NCBI RefSeq assembly: GCF_030678875.1
Contig: NZ_JAUUDS010000001.1
Span: 1,149,173-1,213,172, forward strand
Source: Sphingomonas aurea
Lineage (GTDB): Bacteria > Pseudomonadota > Alphaproteobacteria > Sphingomonadales > Sphingomonadaceae
DNA length: 64,000 nt
Reading direction: 5' to 3'
The translations under genes and the position numbers were made by a program. Shown piece after piece: positions 48,134 through 57,817 of the stretch. Position 1 is the first letter of the stretch. Each line of letters begins with the position of its first letter. Under the pieces are notes generated by a model that ran no database searches, was not told where the DNA came from, and worked only from the letters and a program-made list of their open reading frames with translations.

Positions 48134-50395
48134 TCACCCGAACCGGTTGTCCCGCGGGAACCCGGTCGGCGGCATCCGTCCTGCCGCGCCGCGGGCCGCG
48201 CGCCAGAGCGACAGGTCGGTCTCGGTCCGCACCCGTCCGCTCTCGCCACCCATCGTCCAGCTGATCCCATCCGCGAAGACGAAGGTCATCGCGTCCGACA
48301 GCCCGCCATCGTGATAGCGCTGCAGCTGCAATCCCTGCCCCTTCGTCATCTCGACCAGCTCGGCGATTGGGAAGACCAGCATCTTGCGGTTGTCGCCGAT
48401 CGCCGCGACGTAGTCGTGTGTGGGCGCCACCGGCCGCACGATCTTCAGCCGCGCGCCCGTTCGCGGCGTCATCACCGTCTTGCCCTTGCGCGTCTCGGCG
48501 ATCGTCTCGGGTACGGCCACGATGAAGCCGCGCCCGTCGCTCGCCACCAGCAGCAGCCGCGCCGTACGCGCGGCGGGCAGCAGCGCGACGATCCCGGTCT
48601 GCCCGTCGAGATCGATCATCGCGCGCACCGGTTCGCCGAACCCGCGCCCGCCCGGCAGCTTGTCCGCGCCCAGCGTGTAGAAGCGGCCGTTTTCCGCCGC
48701 CAGCAGCAGCTTGTCGGTGGTCTGCGCGTGGAATGCAAAGGCGGGGCCATCGCCCTCCTTGAACTTCAGCGTCTCGGCCGACGCCAGCTCGACATGCCCG
48801 CGCATCGCCCGGATCCAGCCGCGCTGCGACAGGATGACGGTGATTGGCTCGCGCTCGATCATCGCCTCCAGCGGGATGTCGCGGGCGGGCGCCGCCTCCT
48901 CGATCGTCGTCCGCCGCCGGCCCAGCGCCGTCTCCGGGCCATAGCGATCACGGATCTTCTCCAGATCGCGCTTCATCCGCGTCTTCTGCTTCGCCGGGCT
49001 GTCGAGCAGCGCCGCCAGCTTCGCGCGCTCCTTATCCAGCGCGTCGCGCTCCTTGGTGATTTCGAACTCTTCCAGCCGGCGCAAGCTGCGCAGCCGCATG
49101 TTCAGGATCGCCTCCGCCTGGCGGTCGGTCAGCCCGAACTCGGCGATCATCACCGCCTTGGGCTCGTCCTCGGTGCGGATGATCTCGATCACCCGGTCCA
49201 GGTTCAGATAGGCGATCAGATAGCCGTCGAGCAGCTCGATCCGGTCGGCGATCTTGTCCAGCCGGTGTCGCGTGCGCCGCTCCAGCACGACGAACTGATG
49301 CTCGACCCACGCCCATAGCGCGTCGCGCAGGCTCATCACCCGCGGCGTCCGCTCCTTGTCGAGCACATTCAGGTTCAGCGGTACCCGCGTTTCCAGCTCG
49401 GTCAGCCGGAACAGCCCGTCCATCAGCACGCCGACATCGACGGTGCGGCTGCGCGGCTCCAGCACGATCCGCACCTCGGCGTCCGACTCGTCGCGCACAT
49501 CGGCCAGGATCGGCAGCTTGCGGTCGTTGATGAGGGCTGCGATCTGCTCGATCAGCTTGCCCTTCTGCACGCCGTACGGCACCTCGGACACCACGGCCTG
49601 CCAGCCGCCGCCCTTCTCCTTCTCCACCGACCAGCGCGCCCGCACCCGGAAACTGCCGCGCCCGGTGCGATAGCTCTCCGCGATCACCGCCGCCGGATCG
49701 ACGACCAGCCCGCCGGTGGGAAAGTCCGGCCCCGTCACATGCGCCATCACGTCCGCCGCGGGGTCGTCGACCAGCGCGATCGCCGCATCCAGCAGCTCGG
49801 CGGCGTTATGCGGCGGGATACTGGTCGCCATGCCCACCGCGATCCCGCTCGCACCATTGGCCAGCAGGTTGGGGAACAGGCCCGGAAACAGCTCGGGCTC
49901 CTGCTCCTCGCCATTATAGGTCGGTCGGTAGTCGACAGCCTGTTCGTCGAGGCCATCCATCAGGTCGATCGCGACCTGGGTCAGCCGCGCCTCGGTATAG
50001 CGATACGCGGCGGCGTTATCGCCGTCGATATTGCCGAAATTGCCCTGCCCGTCGACCAGCGGATATCGCAGTGCGAAATCCTGCGCCAGCCGGACCATCG
50101 CGTCATAGACCGACTGGTCGCCGTGCGGGTGATATTTGCCGATCACGTCGCCGACGACGCGCGCGCACTTCTTGTACCCGCTCGCCGGATCGAGCCGCAG
50201 CAGCCGCATCGCCCAGAGCAGCCGCCGGTGTACGGGCTTCAGCCCGTCGCGCACGTCTGGCAGCGACCGCGCCGTGATCGTCGACAGGGCATAGACCAGG
50301 TATCGCTCCGACAGGGCGGAGTCGAACGGAGCGTCCAGGATGCCGATCGGCGTATCGGGGCCGGTGAGGTCGGTCGCCATATGTTCCGCGGTCAT
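48134..50395 (-). CDS. parC: DNA topoisomerase IV subunit A
   Basis: A 753-residue type IIA topoisomerase subunit that decatenates chromosomes with ParE. The cleavage tyrosine is Tyr133 in [24 protein letters not shown] is the quinolone-resistance region, with Gln94 where E. coli ParC has Ser80 and Asp98 for Glu84. The barrel ([20 protein letters not shown], then [17 protein letters not shown]) is shorter than in GyrA, as expected for ParC. The ATG at 50395 is chosen; 50380 (MATDLTGPD) is an alternative. Confidence 0.93.
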   Translation of the reverse strand: MTAEHMATDLTGPDTPIGILDAPFDSALSERYLVYALSTITARSLPDVRDGLKPVHRRLLWAMRLLRLDPASGYKKCARVVGDVIGKYHPHGDQSVYDAMVRLAQDFALRYPLVDGQGNFGNIDGDNAAAYRYTEARLTQVAIDLMDGLDEQAVDYRPTYNGEEQEPELFPGLFPNLLANGASGIAVGMATSIPPHNAAELLDAAIALVDDPAADVMAHVTGPDFPTGGLVVDPAAVIAESYRTGRGSFRVRARWSVEKEKGGGWQAVVSEVPYGVQKGKLIEQIAALINDRKLPILADVRDESDAEVRIVLEPRSRTVDVGVLMDGLFRLTELETRVPLNLNVLDKERTPRVMSLRDALWAWVEHQFVVLERRTRHRLDKIADRIELLDGYLIAYLNLDRVIEIIRTEDEPKAVMIAEFGLTDRQAEAILNMRLRSLRRLEEFEITKERDALDKERAKLAALLDSPAKQKTRMKRDLEKIRDRYGPETALGRRRTTIEEAAPARDIPLEAMIEREPITVILSQRGWIRAMRGHVELASAETLKFKEGDGPAFAFHAQTTDKLLLAAENGRFYTLGADKLPGGRGFGEPVRAMIDLDGQTGIVALLPAARTARLLLVASDGRGFIVAVPETIAETRKGKTVMTPRTGARLKIVRPVAPTHDYVAAIGDNRKMLVFPIAELVEMTKGQGLQLQRYHDGGLSDAMTFVFADGISWTMGGESGRVRTETDLSLWRAARGAAGRMPPTGFPRDNRFG

Positions 50396-50487
50396 AGCAG
50401 CAAGGTTGAAGAGGGCAAGGTTCACGGCATCGACGGAGGACGAGCACCCCATTTGATCCCGCCGGCCGATCCACTACCATTCCGCCG

Positions 50488-51378
50488 ATGATCCGCCCCA
50501 TCCTCCTCGCGCTCGCCGCCCTCCTCCTGCCCGGAGCCGTCATGGCCGCCGACCCGCCCCGCCCGCTTCTTACCTGGTCCGACCTGAAGTCCCGTCCGCG
50601 CCCGACGCCCACCGAAACCCTGACCTATGGCAGCGACCCGCTCCAGAAAGTCGACCTCTGGCTTCCCGAGGGCAAAAGCCCTCGCCCGGTGGCGATCATG
50701 GTCCATGGCGGCTGCTGGCAGAGCGACATCGCCGACCGCACCCTGATGGACTGGATCGCCGACGACCTGCGCCGCCACGGCGTCGCGGTGTGGAACATCG
50801 ACTATCGCGGTGTAGATCGTGCCGGCGGTGGCTATCCCGGCACTTTCCAGGATGTCACCGCCGCTGCCGACCTGCTGCGCAAGGAAGCCGCCCGCTACGA
50901 CCTCGACCTGTCGCATGTCGTCGCCATCGGCCACTCCGCCGGCGGTCACCTCGCGCTCTGGCTTGCGGCGCGCGCGAAGCTGCCGCGCACCAGCCCGCTC
51001 TGGACGGCCGATCCGCTTCCCATAACCCGCGCGATCAGCCTCGGCGGCCTGCCCGATCTCGCCGCGACCGAGACGAGCCCGGACAATGGCTGCGGCACCC
51101 CGGTCGTGGCCCGGCTGACCGGCGACCACGCCGATCGTTTCGCGGACACCTCGATCCCACCGCTCCTTCCGCTCGGCGTCGCGCAGGATCTGGTCAACGG
51201 GCGCGAGGATCGCATCATCCCCTATCGCTTCGCCACCGACTATGTCGCGCAGGCGCGAAAGGCCGGTGATTCGGTGACGCTCCACACCGTCCCCGCCACC
51301 GGCCATGTGGAGCTGATCGCACCGGACAGCGCCGCCTGGCGCGTCGCGCGGCAGATCGTCCTGGACGCGCTGCGGTGA
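50488..51378 (+). CDS. Exported alpha/beta hydrolase, possible kynurenine formamidase
   Basis: A 296-residue hydrolase with a leader (ILLALAALLLPGAVMAAD). The oxyanion motif HGGCW and the nucleophile elbow GHSAGGH are clear; Asp in NGREDRIIP and His in PATGHVEL complete the triad. It overlaps the start of kynureninase by four bases, and alpha/beta hydrolases of this HGG type serve as arylformamidase in the same pathway. The signal peptide conflicts with a cytosolic role, so the function is open. Confidence 0.75.
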   Translation: MIRPILLALAALLLPGAVMAADPPRPLLTWSDLKSRPRPTPTETLTYGSDPLQKVDLWLPEGKSPRPVAIMVHGGCWQSDIADRTLMDWIADDLRRHGVAVWNIDYRGVDRAGGGYPGTFQDVTAAADLLRKEAARYDLDLSHVVAIGHSAGGHLALWLAARAKLPRTSPLWTADPLPITRAISLGGLPDLAATETSPDNGCGTPVVARLTGDHADRFADTSIPPLLPLGVAQDLVNGREDRIIPYRFATDYVAQARKAGDSVTLHTVPATGHVELIAPDSAAWRVARQIVLDALR

Positions 51379-52589
51379 CGCGCGACGATCACCGCGCGGC
51401 GGACGCCGCCGACCCGCTCGCCATATGTCGCGCGCAGTTCGCGCTGCCGGCCGGCCTCCTATATCTTGACGGCAATTCGCTGGGTCCGCTGCCGCACGCG
51501 ACCGTGGCGGCGATGACCGACATGGTCGAGCGCCAATGGGGCCAGCGCCTGATCCGCAGCTGGAACGAAGGCTGGATCGACGCCCCTACCCGCCTCGGTG
51601 CGAAGATCGCTCCGCTGATCGGCGCGCACAGCCATGAGGTGATCGTCGGCGATTCCACGTCCGTCAATCTCTACAAGCTGTTGAGCGCCGCTCTTCGCGT
51701 CGATCCGCAGCGTCGCGTGATCCTCAGCGAGGCAGGCAATTTCCCCACCGACCTCCACGTCGCCGAGGGCGCCGTCGCCGCCGTCCCCGGCGCCAGCCTT
51801 CGCGTGGTGGACCGTTCCGCCATCGCCGATGCGCTGGCGGACGACGTCGCTGTCCTCCTCCTCACCCATGTCCATTACAAGACCGCCGAGCGGTTCGACA
51901 TGGTTGCCCTGACCCGTGCGACGCACGAAGCGGGTGCGCTCGTCCTCTGGGATCTCAGCCATTCGGTCGGCGCCGTCCCTGTCGACCTGACCGCCGCCGG
52001 TGCCGATCTGGCAGTCGGCTGCACCTATAAATATCTGAACGGCGGCCCCGGCGCTCCTGCCTTCCTCTACGTGGCAGAGCGTTGGCAGGATCGCCTCGCC
52101 AGCCCCTTGTCAGGCTGGATGGGTCACGTCGAACCGTTCGCCTTTACCGACGCTTACGCGCCGTCGCGGGGCATGAAGCGCTGGCTTGCGGGCACCCCGC
52201 CGATGCTCGCCATGGCCGCGCTGGAGGCCAGCCTGGACGTGTGGGCCGGAATTGACCGGCACACGGTCTGGGAAAAGAGCGCCGCGCTCTGGACCATCCT
52301 CGCCGATGCGGGTCGGGCCGCCGGTCTGGAATGCGTGACACCTGCCGATCCGGCTCACCGCGGCAGCCATATCAGCTTCCGCCATCCAGCAGCCTATGCC
52401 ATCGCGCAGGCACTGATTGCCCGCGGTGTCATCGGCGACTTCCGCGATCCCGACATCCTCCGTCTGGGTCTGACCCCGCTCTACCTCGGTCACGAAGATG
52501 TGTGGCGCGCGGGCGAGATCCTGCGCAATGTGATCGCCGATCGCAGCTACACGGCCCCCGAATACCGGCAGCGCCAGGCTGTGACCTGA
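51375..52589 (+). CDS. kynU: Kynureninase
   Basis: A 404-residue PLP enzyme that cleaves kynurenine to anthranilate and alanine. LYLDGNSLGPLP at the N-terminus, WDLSHSVGAVPVDL with the PLP-binding Asp, and GCTYKYLNGGPGAPAFLYV with the Schiff-base Lys are characteristic. GTG start in an overlap with the hydrolase stop. kynA (tryptophan dioxygenase) is not in the window. Tryptophan breakdown to anthranilate is the likely role. Confidence 0.93.
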   Translation: MTRDDHRAADAADPLAICRAQFALPAGLLYLDGNSLGPLPHATVAAMTDMVERQWGQRLIRSWNEGWIDAPTRLGAKIAPLIGAHSHEVIVGDSTSVNLYKLLSAALRVDPQRRVILSEAGNFPTDLHVAEGAVAAVPGASLRVVDRSAIADALADDVAVLLLTHVHYKTAERFDMVALTRATHEAGALVLWDLSHSVGAVPVDLTAAGADLAVGCTYKYLNGGPGAPAFLYVAERWQDRLASPLSGWMGHVEPFAFTDAYAPSRGMKRWLAGTPPMLAMAALEASLDVWAGIDRHTVWEKSAALWTILADAGRAAGLECVTPADPAHRGSHISFRHPAAYAIAQALIARGVIGDFRDPDILRLGLTPLYLGHEDVWRAGEILRNVIADRSYTAPEYRQRQAVT

Positions 52590-52694
52590 TTGCACCCCCC
52601 GCCCCAACCTCCTATAGGCCCGCCATCCCGGCCCCGGCCCGCGCGGGCATCGCCCCTCGCGTCGCCGGCGTCACCCGTTTCCGAAGGGAACCCG

Positions 52695-53474
52695 ATGGCT
52701 CGCCGCCGCCAGATCTACGAGGGCAAGGCCAAGATCCTCTACGAGGGTCCCGAACCCGGCACGATCATCCAGTATTTTAAGGATGACGCCACCGCGTTCA
52801 ACGCGCAGAAGAAGGGCACGATCAACGGCAAGGGGGTGCTGAACAACCGCATCTCCGAGCATGTGTTCACCCTGCTCGACCACATCGGCGTGCCGACGCA
52901 CTTCATCCGCCGCCTCAACATGCGCGAGCAGCTGGTGCGCCAGGTCGAGATCGTGCCAATCGAGGTCGTGGTCCGCAACGTCGCGGCCGGCTCGCTGTCG
53001 AAGCGACTGGGGATTGAGGAGGGCACCAAGCTGCCCCGCACGATCATCGAATATTACTACAAGGACGATGCGCTCGGCGACCCGATGGTGTCCGAGGAGC
53101 ATATCGCCTGTTTTGGCTGGGCCAGCCAGGACGAGATGCACGACATCGCCGACCTGGCGATCCGGGTGAATGATTTCCTGTGCGGCCTGTTCGCCGGCGT
53201 CGGCATCCGCCTGGTCGACTTCAAGCTCGAGTTCGGCCGGGTGTGGGACGACGATTACGGCCGCATCATCCTGGCCGACGAGATCAGCCCCGATGGCTGC
53301 CGCCTGTGGGACATGACCTCTGGCGAGAAGCTCGACAAGGACCGGTTCCGCCGCGACCTGGGCGGAGAAGCCGAGGCTTATCAGGAGGTTGCACGGCGCC
53401 TTGGACTCCTGCCCGAAGGAGAGGAAACCGCGGTGCTCGACCTCGACAGCCATCGCAAGAAGCGGGGTAAGTGA
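52695..53474 (+). CDS. purC: Phosphoribosylaminoimidazole-succinocarboxamide synthase
   Basis: A 259-residue SAICAR synthetase of purine synthesis. [30 protein letters not shown], then [24 protein letters not shown] and DFKLEFG are the family motifs, and [12 protein letters not shown] is intact. The ATG at 52695 follows GAAGGGAA. It overlaps purS by one base (TGATG). Confidence 0.96.
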   Translation: MARRRQIYEGKAKILYEGPEPGTIIQYFKDDATAFNAQKKGTINGKGVLNNRISEHVFTLLDHIGVPTHFIRRLNMREQLVRQVEIVPIEVVVRNVAAGSLSKRLGIEEGTKLPRTIIEYYYKDDALGDPMVSEEHIACFGWASQDEMHDIADLAIRVNDFLCGLFAGVGIRLVDFKLEFGRVWDDDYGRIILADEISPDGCRLWDMTSGEKLDKDRFRRDLGGEAEAYQEVARRLGLLPEGEETAVLDLDSHRKKRGK

Positions 53475-53704
53475 TGAAGCTGAAGGTGTATGTGACGCTG
53501 AAGCCCGGTGTGCTCGATCCCCAAGGCCGCGCCATCCATCACGCGCTCGGCTCGCTCGGTTTCGCCGGGGTCGAGGACGTGCGCGTCGGTCGTCTGATCG
53601 AGCTGACCGTCGCCGACGACACCGATGATGCCGCGGTCGAGGCGATGTGCCGCCAGCTGCTCGCCAATACCGTGATCGAGAATTTCCGGATCGAGCGCGC
53701 ATGA
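53474..53704 (+). CDS. purS: FGAM synthase small subunit
   Basis: A 76-residue PurS, the small subunit of the three-part FGAM synthase (PurS, PurL, PurQ). [27 protein letters not shown] is the typical beginning. The ATG at 53474 shares a base with the purC stop; a GTG three bases earlier is possible. Its stop overlaps purQ by four bases. Confidence 0.93.
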   Translation: MKLKVYVTLKPGVLDPQGRAIHHALGSLGFAGVEDVRVGRLIELTVADDTDDAAVEAMCRQLLANTVIENFRIERA

Positions 53705-54369
53705 AGACCGCGGTCCTCGTCTTTCCCGGTTCCAACTGCGACCGCGACATCGCCGTCGCGCTGGAGCAGGTGACGGGCACCGCCCCGGCGATGGTGTGGC
53801 ACGCCGAAACCGCGCTGCCGGACGGGATCGGGCTAGTCGCGGTACCGGGCGGCTTCTCTTATGGCGATTACCTCCGCGCAGGCGCGATCGCCGCCCGCTC
53901 GCCGGTGATGCGCGCGGTGGTCGAGGCGGCGGGCCGCGGCCTGCCCGTTCTCGGCGTCTGCAACGGCTTCCAGGTCCTGACCGAGGCGGGGCTGCTGCCC
54001 GGCGCGCTGATGCGCAACGCCGCGCTCAGCTTCGTCTGCCGCGACGCGCCGCTGACCGTCGAGAATGCCGACAGCGCCTTCACCCGGCTCTACGAGCAGG
54101 GCGAACAGGTCGCCTTTCCCGTCGCCCATCACGACGGCAACTACTTCGCCGACGACACCACGCTAGACCGGCTGGAGGGCGAAGGCCGCATAGCGTTCCG
54201 CTACGCCACCCCGATCAACGGCTCCGCGCGTGACATCGCCGGCATCCTCAACGATCGCGGCAACGTGCTCGGCATGATGCCGCACCCGGAGCGCCGTATC
54301 GAGGCCGCGCACGGCGGCACCGATGGCCGCCGCCTGTTCGAGGGGCTGATCGAGACGGTCGGGGCGTAA
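53701..54369 (+). CDS. purQ: FGAM synthase glutaminase subunit
   Basis: A 222-residue class I glutamine amidotransferase that feeds ammonia to PurL. The nucleophile Cys is in [18 protein letters not shown] and [14 protein letters not shown] precede it, and the His/Glu pair is in MMPHPERR. It is the last of purC-purS-purQ; purL is not next, so it must lie elsewhere. Confidence 0.95.
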   Translation: MKTAVLVFPGSNCDRDIAVALEQVTGTAPAMVWHAETALPDGIGLVAVPGGFSYGDYLRAGAIAARSPVMRAVVEAAGRGLPVLGVCNGFQVLTEAGLLPGALMRNAALSFVCRDAPLTVENADSAFTRLYEQGEQVAFPVAHHDGNYFADDTTLDRLEGEGRIAFRYATPINGSARDIAGILNDRGNVLGMMPHPERRIEAAHGGTDGRRLFEGLIETVGA

Positions 54370-54392
54370 TGCCGCGCCGGCGAGGGCGCCGA

Positions 54393-54788
54393 CTAACGCC
54401 GGTTCTCGCCGGATCGCATCCGCTGCGCATCGACATAGCCGTGCATCGCCTCGGTCCGGCCGCGCAGTTCCGCCGCCTCCGCGTCCGACAGCCGCCCGTC
54501 TGCCATGTAGCGATCGGCAGTGTCGGCAAGGACGGTACTCGACTTGCGCAGCTGCTTTGCCTCCTGCCGCGAGAGCTGGCCGGACCGCCGCCCCCTCTCG
54601 ATCGGCTCCTCGACCAGCGCCTGCCGCTCGCGCGCGATCCGCACCCGTTCGGCGACCAGCGGCGGCGGTTCGACCGGCAGCGACGGCACCCGTGCGCCCG
54701 GTGGCGGCGGCCTCTGCACCGGCGGCGGTGTCGCCGTCACAGAGGTTGCCGACAGGCCGATTACCAGCAACAGTGCCGCTCGCCGCAT
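54393..54788 (-). CDS. Small exported proline-rich protein
   Basis: A 131-residue protein of unknown function. The ATG at 54788 has GGAGGAGCGG upstream and begins a leader (MRRAALLLVIGLSATSVTA). A proline-rich segment (PPPVQRPPPPGARVPSLPVEPPP) is followed by a charged helical region (about residues 45-131), with RLSDAEAAELRGRTEAMHGYVD at its end. The longer frame to 54839 adds residues before the leader and is not preferred. Convergent with purQ. Confidence 0.7.
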   Translation of the reverse strand: MRRAALLLVIGLSATSVTATPPPVQRPPPPGARVPSLPVEPPPLVAERVRIARERQALVEEPIERGRRSGQLSRQEAKQLRKSSTVLADTADRYMADGRLSDAEAAELRGRTEAMHGYVDAQRMRSGENRR

Positions 54789-54864
54789 CGTCCGCTCCTC
54801 CGTTGCATCCAGGCTAACGCGCATAGCAAAGCCTCGCAAGTCATTGGAGTATAGGGCACTTGAA

Positions 54865-55578
54865 CTACACCCGGGTCCTGAACGGCGTGAAGTCCGTACC
54901 CTCGTCGAACACGTCGACGTCCTCCGCCCGCTTCAGCCCGCCGACCACGGCGTAGGTGACCGGGGTCAGCAGCACCTCCCAACCGACCTTCAGCGCCCAC
55001 TGCGTGAACAGCACCACCCCGACCAAGCCCGGGGTCCAGCCCGGCGCGCCGAGAAAGGCGAGTGGGTAGAAGATCAGGCTGTCGACCCCCTGCCCCACCA
55101 CGGTCGATCCGATCGTGCGCGACCAGAGGTGGCGACCACCCGTCCAGATCTTCATCCTGGCCATCACATAGGCATTGACGAACTCCCCGGCCCAGAAGGC
55201 GCAGACGCTGGCGAAGACGATCCGCGGCACCTGCCCGAACACCGCCTCGTACGCCGCCTGGTTGCCCCAGTCGGGTGCGGGCGGCAGCGCGACGACGATC
55301 CAGCTCATCAGCGCCATGAACAGGACGGCGGCGGTCCCCGCCCAGATCACCCGCCGCGCCCGCGCATAGCCGTACACCTCGGTCAGCACGTCGCCGATCA
55401 CATAGCTGAGCGGAAAGAACAGGATGCCTGCGCCGAACGGCCAGTCGCCGATCACCGGCAGCGGCACCGTCGCCACCTTGCCCGCGCCGAGCACATTGGA
55501 CAGCAGCAGGATCGCCACGAACGCGGCCATCACCAGATCGTAATAGCGGAAGTCCGCCCGCACCCCGCTCGCTTTCAT
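54865..55578 (-). CDS. yhhQ: Queuosine precursor transporter (YhhQ/VUT family)
   Basis: A 237-residue inner-membrane protein with about six helices that takes up queuosine precursors (preQ0/preQ1 or queuine) for tRNA modification. LVMAAFVAILLLSNVLGAGKV, FPLSYVIGDVLTEVYGYARARRVIW and GQGVDSLIFYPLAFLG match YhhQ. The ATG at 55578 (MKASGVRADFRYYD) is chosen over 55614. Divergent from the tRNA-Arg gene 60 bases away. Confidence 0.88.
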   Translation of the reverse strand: MKASGVRADFRYYDLVMAAFVAILLLSNVLGAGKVATVPLPVIGDWPFGAGILFFPLSYVIGDVLTEVYGYARARRVIWAGTAAVLFMALMSWIVVALPPAPDWGNQAAYEAVFGQVPRIVFASVCAFWAGEFVNAYVMARMKIWTGGRHLWSRTIGSTVVGQGVDSLIFYPLAFLGAPGWTPGLVGVVLFTQWALKVGWEVLLTPVTYAVVGGLKRAEDVDVFDEGTDFTPFRTRV

Positions 55579-55638
55579 GGCGGAGATTATGATCCCGGTT
55601 CCGTTGTCACGCAATCCGCGCTAACCCGCCGCCACCGC

Positions 55639-55715
55639 GCGCCCGTAGCTCAGTTGGATAGAGCACGAGCCTTCTAAGCTTGTGGCCGCTGGTTCGAATC
55701 CAGCCGGGCGCGCCA
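55639..55715 (+). tRNA. tRNA-Arg (UCU anticodon)
   Basis: A 77-base tRNA with a 7-bp acceptor stem (GCGCCCG/CGGGCGC), D arm GCTCAGTTGGATAGAGC, anticodon loop CTTCTAA (anticodon UCU), T arm CTGGTTCGAATCCAG and encoded CCA (55713-55715). All stems pair. The target duplication of the adjacent transposon begins with the last two bases of the CCA. Confidence 0.97.
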
Positions 55716-55721
55716 ATCCGA
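55714..55721 (+). repeat. Target site duplication, left copy
   Basis: CAATCCGA directly before the left terminal inverted repeat; the same eight bases follow the right repeat at 58274-58281. Eight bases is the duplication length known for IS1595-family elements. The first two bases belong to the tRNA-Arg CCA end. Confidence 0.93.
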
Positions 55722-55744
55722 CGACCTTATGGCGCAAAGGAACC
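55722..55744 (+). repeat. Left terminal inverted repeat
   Basis: The 23 bases beginning CGACCTTATGGCGCAAAGG match the right end in inverted orientation except for one base (G at 55739 or its A counterpart). Similarity stops sharply after base 55744. Confidence 0.92.
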
Positions 55745-55807
55745 TGCTCTCGGTGGGAGTAGAAGGCGCTTTCGCGAATCGCTGACGGTCGTCTATTCAC
55801 TTTCAGG

Positions 55808-56311
55808 ATGGGATATTCGAATTTGCGAGAAGCGCTCGTCTATGCCTACAGGCGATGGGCGGGCGAGAAGAGGCTGCTCGATGAGCAGATCTCAAAGATC
55901 GAGGCGGCCCAGCTGACGTTGGAAGAGAAGCGCCGTCGCGCGGCCGAGTGCGACAAGCTGATCGAGAGCGCCGACAACATTCTCGCCGAAATATGGGACG
56001 GCTGGGACCCCGCGAAGGCCAAGCCGGCGCAGAGGTATGAGGGGACGCTTCCATTTGAGCACGGCGATGTCACCAGGTGGACACTCGACATCATGCGGAG
56101 AGCGCCCGATCCAATGCGAGCGCTTCATATCGCCAAGCAGCTGGTCACGGAGCAGGGTCGGGACGTGACTGACAAGGCCTTCGTCCGTGAAGTAGGTCGC
56201 GCAGTCGACGGCACGCTTAGGTCAATGGCCAAGCGCAATTATGTTGAGAAGACGGACGACACCCCTGTTCGTTGGCGCATCGTCGGCCGCGCTGGGGACG
56301 AAACGGCCTAG
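55808..56311 (+). CDS. Transposon passenger: coiled-coil protein of unknown function
   Basis: A 167-residue protein. Residues 15-60 are a strongly charged coiled coil (KRLLDEQISKIEAAQLTLEE and on). After a linker, residues 88-160 (WTLDIMRRAPDPMRALHIAKQL, then VGRAVDGTLRSMAKRNYVEK and WRIVG) have the helix-helix-strand order of a winged-helix DNA-binding domain, as judged by eye. It lacks the high third-position GC of host genes. It lies first inside the left repeat and meets the transposase gene tail to tail with a four-base overlap (CTAG). Confidence 0.7.
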   Translation: MGYSNLREALVYAYRRWAGEKRLLDEQISKIEAAQLTLEEKRRRAAECDKLIESADNILAEIWDGWDPAKAKPAQRYEGTLPFEHGDVTRWTLDIMRRAPDPMRALHIAKQLVTEQGRDVTDKAFVREVGRAVDGTLRSMAKRNYVEKTDDTPVRWRIVGRAGDETA

Positions 56312-57333
56312 CTCGCGATCGACGCGAGCGAACCGTTGTCGTTTTCGCTCCGCTTCCGCCAATAGCCGCGGAAGGTGCTGGACGGCTTGTTGCGGGAGAT
56401 CAGGCCGAGGATCATGTCGACCTGGTCGCCGTTCGGCGTGCGCCGATACTGTTCGCGCCACCCCAGCTCCCAGGCATAGCGCGGCATGTGCGCACCCGAG
56501 ATGTGGAGGTGAACGCCGCGCTCGGCGCAACGCATACGCTGGAAAAAGCTCTCGGCTTGGTTGGTGCAGGCGATCCCGTCGGAGAAGCTCTTCGAGTGAT
56601 CGATGCGCTTGGTGTCAAAGTGGAGGTGAAGCGGCTCCCACTGGGTGCTGCGATCCGCGTGGATGATCGTGTCCGGGACGACCATGCGCTTGGCGATCTC
56701 GATCGCGTCGCCCTCCTTGGGCAGCAAGAACGTGCGCACCTTGGCTGGCACGTTCGGGTCCTCGCTCTGGCGCTCGCGCAGGACCACGATCAGCTTGCGC
56801 TTCTTGCGGGCGGCCGCCTTGTTCTTGGCCTTGAACTCCTCCCACAGCTCCTTCTTGTTTGGGAGCCGGGGCAGACTGCCGCCGAAGATCGCGCCGTCGA
56901 TCTCCACCACGCCGCTGAGCGGTGCCGCCTCGTCGTCCTTGCCCATCACCTCGCGGATCCGGTGCAGCAGCACGAAGGCCGACTTGTAGGAGATCTTCAC
57001 CTCACGGGAGAGCCGACAGGCCGACACGCCCAGAACACCGTTGGCGAATACGGCGACGATGCCCAGCAGCTTGCGAAACGACAGCTTGTGACTCTCGAAC
57101 ACGGTCCCGACGGTGACGCTGAACGGCGTCCGGCAGGCCTTGCACTTCCATTTGTGGCCGCTGCCGAGCGTCCAATGCTTGAGCCCACCGCACGCCGGAC
57201 AGACTGGATCGCCGTTGCTCGCTTCCCAACGGATCGCCTTGAACTTGGCGCGCGCAGCATCCTCGGACATCGCTCCGATGTCCATTAGGTCCAGGGTGCG
57301 GGCCCTGGACGACAAGAGGAAGTGCTGCGCCAC
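56308..57333 (-). CDS. IS1595 family transposase
   Basis: A 341-residue transposase. The start MAQHFLLSSRARTLDL matches IS1595-family N-termini. A zinc ribbon uses Cys45, Cys48, Cys64 and Cys67 (CPAC, CKAC), followed by FSVTVGTVFESHKLSFRKLL. The catalytic core has Asp146 (VEIDGAIFGG), Asp227 (IHADRSTQW) and the third position in CTNQAES (Asn258 or Glu261), then MRCAERGVHLHISGAH--RYAWELGWRE, the standard C-terminus. No break or truncation is seen, so the element may still move. Confidence 0.95.
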   Translation of the reverse strand: MAQHFLLSSRARTLDLMDIGAMSEDAARAKFKAIRWEASNGDPVCPACGGLKHWTLGSGHKWKCKACRTPFSVTVGTVFESHKLSFRKLLGIVAVFANGVLGVSACRLSREVKISYKSAFVLLHRIREVMGKDDEAAPLSGVVEIDGAIFGGSLPRLPNKKELWEEFKAKNKAAARKKRKLIVVLRERQSEDPNVPAKVRTFLLPKEGDAIEIAKRMVVPDTIIHADRSTQWEPLHLHFDTKRIDHSKSFSDGIACTNQAESFFQRMRCAERGVHLHISGAHMPRYAWELGWREQYRRTPNGDQVDMILGLISRNKPSSTFRGYWRKRSENDNGSLASIAS

Positions 57334-57449
57334 CGAATCTGATGCTCTGCATCATCATATGTGGTGATGCTGGCTTTGCGTCTAGCACCTCCATCATCAT
57401 TTTTAATGACGCGCCTCATCGTCGCTGGTGACGGTGTGCTTGGCGACAC

Positions 57450-57809
57450 ATGCAATTCAGCTATAACCATGGGATGGACGAAGGCGATTCCCACCCAGCC
57501 ATAGGCCCGGCCGGCGACAAGGTCTGGGAGGACATGGTCAAGAACATGCTCCGCGGGCAGATGATGCACCACGGCGTGTCCTACGCCACGCTGGCCGAGC
57601 GCCTGGCGGCCTTCGGGATCACGGACAACGAGCTCAACCTGCGCAACAAGGTGAGCCGGGGGCGCTTCACCGCCGTCTTCTTCATGCAGTGCATGAAGGC
57701 ACTCAACGTCGAATGGCTGAACGTGCCGGTCTCGGTCGAGGATGCGGCGCAGAAGGGTGGCGCACAGGCGCTGGCGAGGTCGCCATCAAAACCTACAGGT
57801 TCGCGCTGA
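57450..57809 (+). CDS. Transposon passenger: DUF6471-like protein
   Basis: A 119-residue protein. WEDMVKNMLRGQMMHHGVSYATLAERLAAFGITDNELNLRNKVSRGRFTAVFFMQCMKAL is the full DUF6471 pattern and looks like a small helix-turn-helix of the Cro/XRE kind (YATLAERLA as the turn). MDEGDSHP at residue 9 is an alternative start (57474). It lies eight bases before the SMI1/KNR4 gene, so the two are probably one operon reading toward the right end. A regulatory or toxin-antitoxin role is possible but unproven. Confidence 0.8.
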   Translation: MQFSYNHGMDEGDSHPAIGPAGDKVWEDMVKNMLRGQMMHHGVSYATLAERLAAFGITDNELNLRNKVSRGRFTAVFFMQCMKALNVEWLNVPVSVEDAAQKGGAQALARSPSKPTGSR

Positions 57810-57817
57810 GGTGACAC

